From Thioalkalivibrio sp. (GTDB taxonomy: Bacteria > Pseudomonadota > Gammaproteobacteria > Ectothiorhodospirales > Ectothiorhodospiraceae): a stretch of 15,509 bases of DNA. The translations under genes and the position numbers were made by a program. Below are positions 14,392-15,509 of this stretch, in pieces (the first letter of the stretch is position 1; each line of letters starts with the position of its first letter). The stretch covers positions 1-15,509 of the forward strand of contig SKOF01000344.1 in NCBI GenBank assembly GCA_007120155.1. Direction: 5' to 3'. The notes beneath the pieces were generated by a model. It worked only from the letters and a program-made list of their open reading frames with translations. It was not told where the DNA came from and did not search any database.

Positions 14392-15149
14392 AACGGATCC
14401 TGATCCTTGGCGCCACCTCCGCCATTGCCCGCGCCTGTGCCCGGCGATGGACGCTTGAGTTCGGGAAACCCGGCGGCGAGGGTATCGCATTCTTTCTGGT
14501 CGCCCGTGATCGGAGCCGCCTGGCTCACACCGCCGCGGATCTTCGCGCCCGGGGTGCACATGAAGCCCATACCCATTTCCTTGATATGACAGATATGGAG
14601 GCCCATGGTGTGATGCTGGATGCGGCCTGGGCGGCTCTGGGCGGCATCGACATTGTCCTGATCGCTTACGGTACCTTGCCCGACCAGGCGACCTGCGATC
14701 TGGATACCGATTCCGCGCTCCGGGAATTTGCCATTAACGGCACCAGCGTCATTGCCCTGATGAACACCGTGGCACCGCGCCTCGAAGCGCAAGGACACGG
14801 CACGCTGGCTGTGATCACCTCCGTCGCAGGTCTTCGGGGACGGCCGTCCAATTACCTGTATGGCAGCGCCAAGGCCGCGGTCACCACCTATTGTGAAGGC
14901 CTTCGAGCAAGGCTTTTCAAGACCGGCGTACACGTTGCCGAGATCCGTCCGGGATTCGTCGACACACCCATGACCCGGCACCTTTCGCTGCCCGCCCTGT
15001 TGGTCAGCACCCCGGAGAAGGTAGCCATGACCGTCACGAGGGGCATCTCGCGTCAGCGGAATGTCATCTATACGCCACGCTTCTGGGCACTCATCATGCT
15101 CGTCATCCGTGGTATCCCCCGATACATCTTCAAACGAATGCGTCTGTGA
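14388..15149 (+). CDS. dprE2: DprE2-like short-chain dehydrogenase (keto-reductase of the arabinose-lipid pathway)
   Basis: The mycobacterial DprE2 uses NADH to reduce the 2'-keto intermediate made by DprE1, completing ribose-to-arabinose epimerisation. The 253-residue protein is a classical SDR: cofactor motif ILILGATSAIARACARRW (4-21), AYGTLPDQ in place of the NAG region, catalytic S145 in VITSVAG, and Y158-GSA-K162 in NYLYGSAKAA, followed by EIRPGFVDTPM. The GATSAIA variant and the C-terminal hydrophobic and basic tail (WALIMLVIRGIPRYIFKRM) are typical of the DprE2/YdfG-like branch and suggest membrane association. It starts with an ATGA overlap on the DprE1-like gene. SDRs are hard to name alone; the name rests on adjacency to the DprE1- and UbiA-like genes. 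Confidence 0.85.
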   Translation: MKRILILGATSAIARACARRWTLEFGKPGGEGIAFFLVARDRSRLAHTAADLRARGAHEAHTHFLDMTDMEAHGVMLDAAWAALGGIDIVLIAYGTLPDQATCDLDTDSALREFAINGTSVIALMNTVAPRLEAQGHGTLAVITSVAGLRGRPSNYLYGSAKAAVTTYCEGLRARLFKTGVHVAEIRPGFVDTPMTRHLSLPALLVSTPEKVAMTVTRGISRQRNVIYTPRFWALIMLVIRGIPRYIFKRMRL

Positions 15150-15294
15150 TGAAGGCATGCCGGCACCGGCGGACCCCATCCGGAAGAACACGTCTTCGGG
15201 ATCATTCCGCCTGATCGAGATACCTTGATTCGCACCACCGAAGTACTCCTTCAACACGCCAAACGAACATCCGGAAGCCGTTCTCTGACCCACC
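15150..15294. other. 145-base gap before the GT-C glycosyltransferase gene
   Basis: No gene supported. A tiny GCCGG-CA-CCGGC palindrome lies at 15160-15171, too small and without a T-tract to call a terminator. No clear promoter is visible, so the downstream glycosyltransferase could be read from the same message or from its own promoter. Confidence 0.4.
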
Positions 15295-15509
15295 ATGCGC
15301 AGACCACATCAACAACGCACAGGAATGCTCTCACTGGCAATAGCCGCGCCTTTTGTCGTTCTTGCTGTCTGGAACATCTGGTCTCCATACTCTTACTGGC
15401 TGGATGAGATATTTTCGGTTGCGGTCAGTTCGGAAGGATGGGCCCAATTCCGGATATCGATGCTCAACGATGTCCATCCACCGCTCTACCAGACGGTTCT
15501 CACAGGGTG
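15295..15509 (+). CDS. GT-C fold membrane glycosyltransferase, N-terminal part
   Basis: The first 71 residues are in the window and the gene runs off the right edge. After a short basic N-terminus (MRRPHQQRTG) comes one membrane segment (about 11-30), then WSPYSYWLDEIFSVAVS and LNDVHPPLYQTVL. An acidic DE pair in the first extracytoplasmic loop followed by HPPLY is the hallmark of GT-C enzymes that use polyprenyl-phosphate sugars (ArnT/PMT/GT39- and GT83-like). They act on the periplasmic side of the inner membrane. Its position after the DprE-like genes suggests it uses a polyprenyl-phospho-arabinose donor; the acceptor cannot be seen. ATG 15295 is assumed; ATG 15325 is possible. The ribosome binding site is poor. 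Confidence 0.78.
   Translation, partial: MRRPHQQRTGMLSLAIAAPFVVLAVWNIWSPYSYWLDEIFSVAVSSEGWAQFRISMLNDVHPPLYQTVLTG

Noticed and set aside
14313..15296. 327-codon minus-strand open frame opposite the DprE2-like gene
   Set aside because: The plus strand encodes an SDR with intact cofactor motif and YxxxK; the antisense translation resembles nothing.

Overview
The window reads as chromosomal DNA of a GC-rich gammaproteobacterium. The best clues are the surE-pcm-yqaA order (in many gammaproteobacteria followed by nlpD-rpoS, which would lie off the left edge), a SmrA-type Smr protein, and a PAS remnant of the kind common in gammaproteobacterial sensor kinases. A purple or sulfur-oxidising lineage such as Ectothiorhodospiraceae/Chromatiales is plausible, but this is inference. 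I saw no tRNA, rRNA, CRISPR array or intact insertion sequence.

Left part (1-5280): housekeeping genes. On the minus strand, surE, pcm and yqaA form a tightly overlapping stress-survival and protein-repair operon. Divergent from it is an Smr-domain endonuclease-like gene, followed by a periplasmic DUF3365 protein with one CXXCH haem motif. A perfect 16-bp hairpin separates this from the convergent folE (GTP cyclohydrolase I). A GNAT acetyltransferase and an overlapping uncharacterised gene follow.

Middle part (5280-7125): looser and partly eroded. It holds a very short exported secretin-N-like (NolW-like) protein with a TTG start, a frameshifted PAS-domain remnant, and an exported CHRD-domain protein with its own plausible promoter and a strong ribosome binding site. 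About 350 bases of apparent non-coding DNA follow.

Accessory operon (7125-11160): a GlxA-type regulator (DJ-1/PfpI domain plus AraC helix-turn-helix) is transcribed away from four same-strand genes. These are a small alpha/beta-barrel-like protein, an exported AhpD-like carboxymuconolactone decarboxylase with CXXC, an APH/choline-kinase-like phosphotransferase, and a SAM methyltransferase that overlaps the kinase. The layout suggests one regulated small-molecule modification or detoxification unit of unknown substrate.

Right part (11618-15509): the most interesting region. Three genes overlapping by 1 and 4 bases encode a HAD-UbiA fusion, a DprE1-like FAD oxidase and a DprE2-like short-chain dehydrogenase. 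In mycobacteria the equivalent enzymes make the lipid-linked sugar decaprenylphosphoryl-D-arabinofuranose. A GT-C membrane glycosyltransferase with a DE pair and an HPPLY motif starts just downstream and runs off the window; it is the natural candidate user of that donor. I infer a polyprenyl-phosphate-arabinose glycosylation module in a Gram-negative bacterium. The HAD domain may supply the phosphatase step, and the DprE1-like enzyme has Ala where the benzothiazinone-target Cys would be.
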